This document shows positions 62,576 through 64,000 of a stretch of DNA of 64,000 bases, piece after piece. The notes under the pieces are model-generated. The model ran no database searches. It was not told the origin of the DNA and was given only the letters and a program-made list of their open reading frames with translations. The stretch covers positions 6,907-70,906 of the forward strand of contig NW_002476291.1 of NCBI RefSeq assembly GCF_000189635.1, in the 5' to 3' direction. Both the position numbers and the translations under genes were made by a program. Position 1 is the first letter of the stretch. Every line of letters starts with the position of its first letter. This stretch comes from Tetrahymena thermophila SB210. Lineage: Eukaryota; Ciliophora; Oligohymenophorea; Hymenostomatida; Tetrahymenidae.

Positions 62576-64000
62576 TCAATTTATAAACTTATTCACTATT
62601 TTAACTTCCATTAAAATTAATTTGCTTCCTTAATAACGAGTACCAAGATAAAATCTTAGATCATCGAATTATGTAAGCTTCTCTTTATATTAATCTTCTA
62701 ATCCTAGCTTATACTCATAATTAGGATAATCTAACACTTCTAAAATCTACTCTTTCAAACATATTCTTAGTTCTATCATATTATCTCCACTTGTCTTAAA
62801 TCCTACTCCCTTTAATTATTTGCCAATTCCAAAACTTCCATTTTTAATTACTAATTTATTATGTTTCTTTAATAAACAGCTTAAATACTCACTGTATCCA
62901 TAATTTTTTTCAGCATTTGAATTTCTCATTAGACCTATCATAAAAGGATAACCTTCATTTAGACTTTCAACTTTTATCCTAAAAATATACTTCTAATCTT
63001 TTTATAAATTTGTATTTGAAATACAATTCACCCACCAATCACAATTATTTAATTTTTATATTTCATAATAGCCATTTTCTTTTTTATTTATCACACAATC
63101 TATCTACCCATCATTCCACTAAGTTGCAAACAATTTTAGATCTGAATTGAATTAAATTTCCTCAAATAAAGAATTCCATTTTTTATCTTTTAAATTTCTG
63201 AAGAATTCAAATTTATTTTTGTCAGTAAAACTATGAGTGAAATTAATCTATTTTAAGAAAGGTTTTACATCAATTAAGAACTTTTCAAACTATTATATGA
63301 ATTCTTCTCTCAAGAAACTCATTTTAGAATCTACAATTTGAGTCATTTACTTTATTTCTAAACTATCCTTTACTTCCTTTTCAAATTATTATTCCCCTCT
63401 TGACAAAGTTATTTAATGCTTAACATATTCTTCTATTAAATTTATTTTTTCATTGCTTATCTTGGAAAAATCAATTTATTCTTTATTCTCTTTGAAAACT
63501 GCTGTATTGAAAGTAAACTATTTAAGTAGAGGGTTTATGCATTAAAGACTCTCACTTAGTTTGTTTAAAAATTAGTCAGAGCAAAAGTTTGATTTATTAG
63601 AAACAAGCTTCATGATTAAGTCAGATGTTAGTTTTAATTCTCCAACTTAATTATTTTGATTTGTAATATTAGTTTATAAATGATTTTTAGTGTTATTATG
63701 ATTTGTACTTGCTTCAGGAAGATCTAAATTGAAGAAAGAAATTTGGTCAATAAAAGTAAATAATTACTATTTAATGATGTGAGGATATTCCATGTTGAGA
63801 TTTGTTTTCAATTAATTTGCTTAGGAAAGTAGACTTTACAACAATTCAGTGTTTTTATCTTTTTGAGACTCCATTTTTGAGATAAATTCTCTACAGAGAG
63901 TTGAATGATCTTGAAGGTTATTTGGTTTTTCGTTGTTAAGAAGCTACTTAAACTAAATAATGTTTGAAATTTCTTAATATCTTTTGATGATTTGCTATCT
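62576..64000 (-). CDS. B-box-like/coiled-coil protein with SPRY-like C-terminus, copy 3 (5' end outside window)
   Basis: The last 475 codons of a third paralogue, open throughout with no internal TGA and ending at TGA 62576-62578. The start and zinc motif lie beyond position 64000. It matches copies 1 and 2 with in-frame indels, for example a shorter PEASTNHN segment near 63705. The cluster may continue past the window. Confidence 0.85.

Noticed and set aside
1-64000. tRNA, rRNA, riboswitch or bacterial-type operon signals
   Set aside because: No cloverleaf, rRNA segment or Shine-Dalgarno-linked gene string was seen; gene structure is that of a ciliate nucleus.

Overview
The window reads as ciliate nuclear DNA, most like Tetrahymena or a close oligohymenophorean relative. 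Base composition is extremely AT-rich. Every convincing reading frame uses TAA and TAG as glutamine and ends only at TGA. Introns are short to medium and GT..AG. With the standard code almost nothing is open; with the ciliate code about a dozen genes appear whose exon lengths sum exactly to whole codons. A 100-N run marks a draft-assembly gap. I cannot tell macronuclear from micronuclear origin; a palindromic MITE and two LINE-like 3' ends are present, and I saw no good match to the Tetrahymena chromosome-breakage sequence.

Layout. (1) 0.2-18.1 kb, minus strand: three tandem paralogues of a large receptor-like protein (1436, 1446 and 1467 residues). Each has a first membrane segment, an extracytoplasmic dCache domain carrying Y-x4-R-x-W-Y, a second membrane segment, TPR-like helices and a degenerate von Willebrand A-like C-terminus. 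All share one phase-2 intron. (2) 19.6-21.6 kb: three decaying tandem repeats of about 0.6-0.7 kb. (3) 21.7-23.3 kb, plus strand: a secreted GH27 alpha-galactosidase in three exons. (4) 24.2-29.2 kb plus and 29.7-35.8 kb minus: two convergent leucine-rich-repeat genes in which nearly every exon is one 30-residue repeat (mostly 90 nt, always phase 2 to phase 2). (5) 36.3-44.2 kb and 53.9-58.0 kb, minus: a family of about 110-residue secreted four-cysteine proteins (four intact copies and one pseudogene across the gap), each with a long shared 5' flank. (6) 44.8-52.5 kb, minus: two more LRR genes, duplicates of each other with different repeat numbers, each struck by a LINE 3' end at the same base of an LRR exon. 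(7) 58.2-64.0 kb, minus: three tandem genes for B-box-like/coiled-coil/possible SPRY (TRIM-like) proteins, the last running off the window.

Nothing here looks like an operon or a pathway. The window is a chain of lineage-specific, tandemly expanding families for sensing (dCache), recognition scaffolds (LRR, TRIM-like) and secretion, plus one metabolic gene. The most striking system is the one-exon-per-repeat LRR family. Its symmetric exons let repeats be gained, lost, interrupted or skipped without losing frame, and all of these states are seen here.
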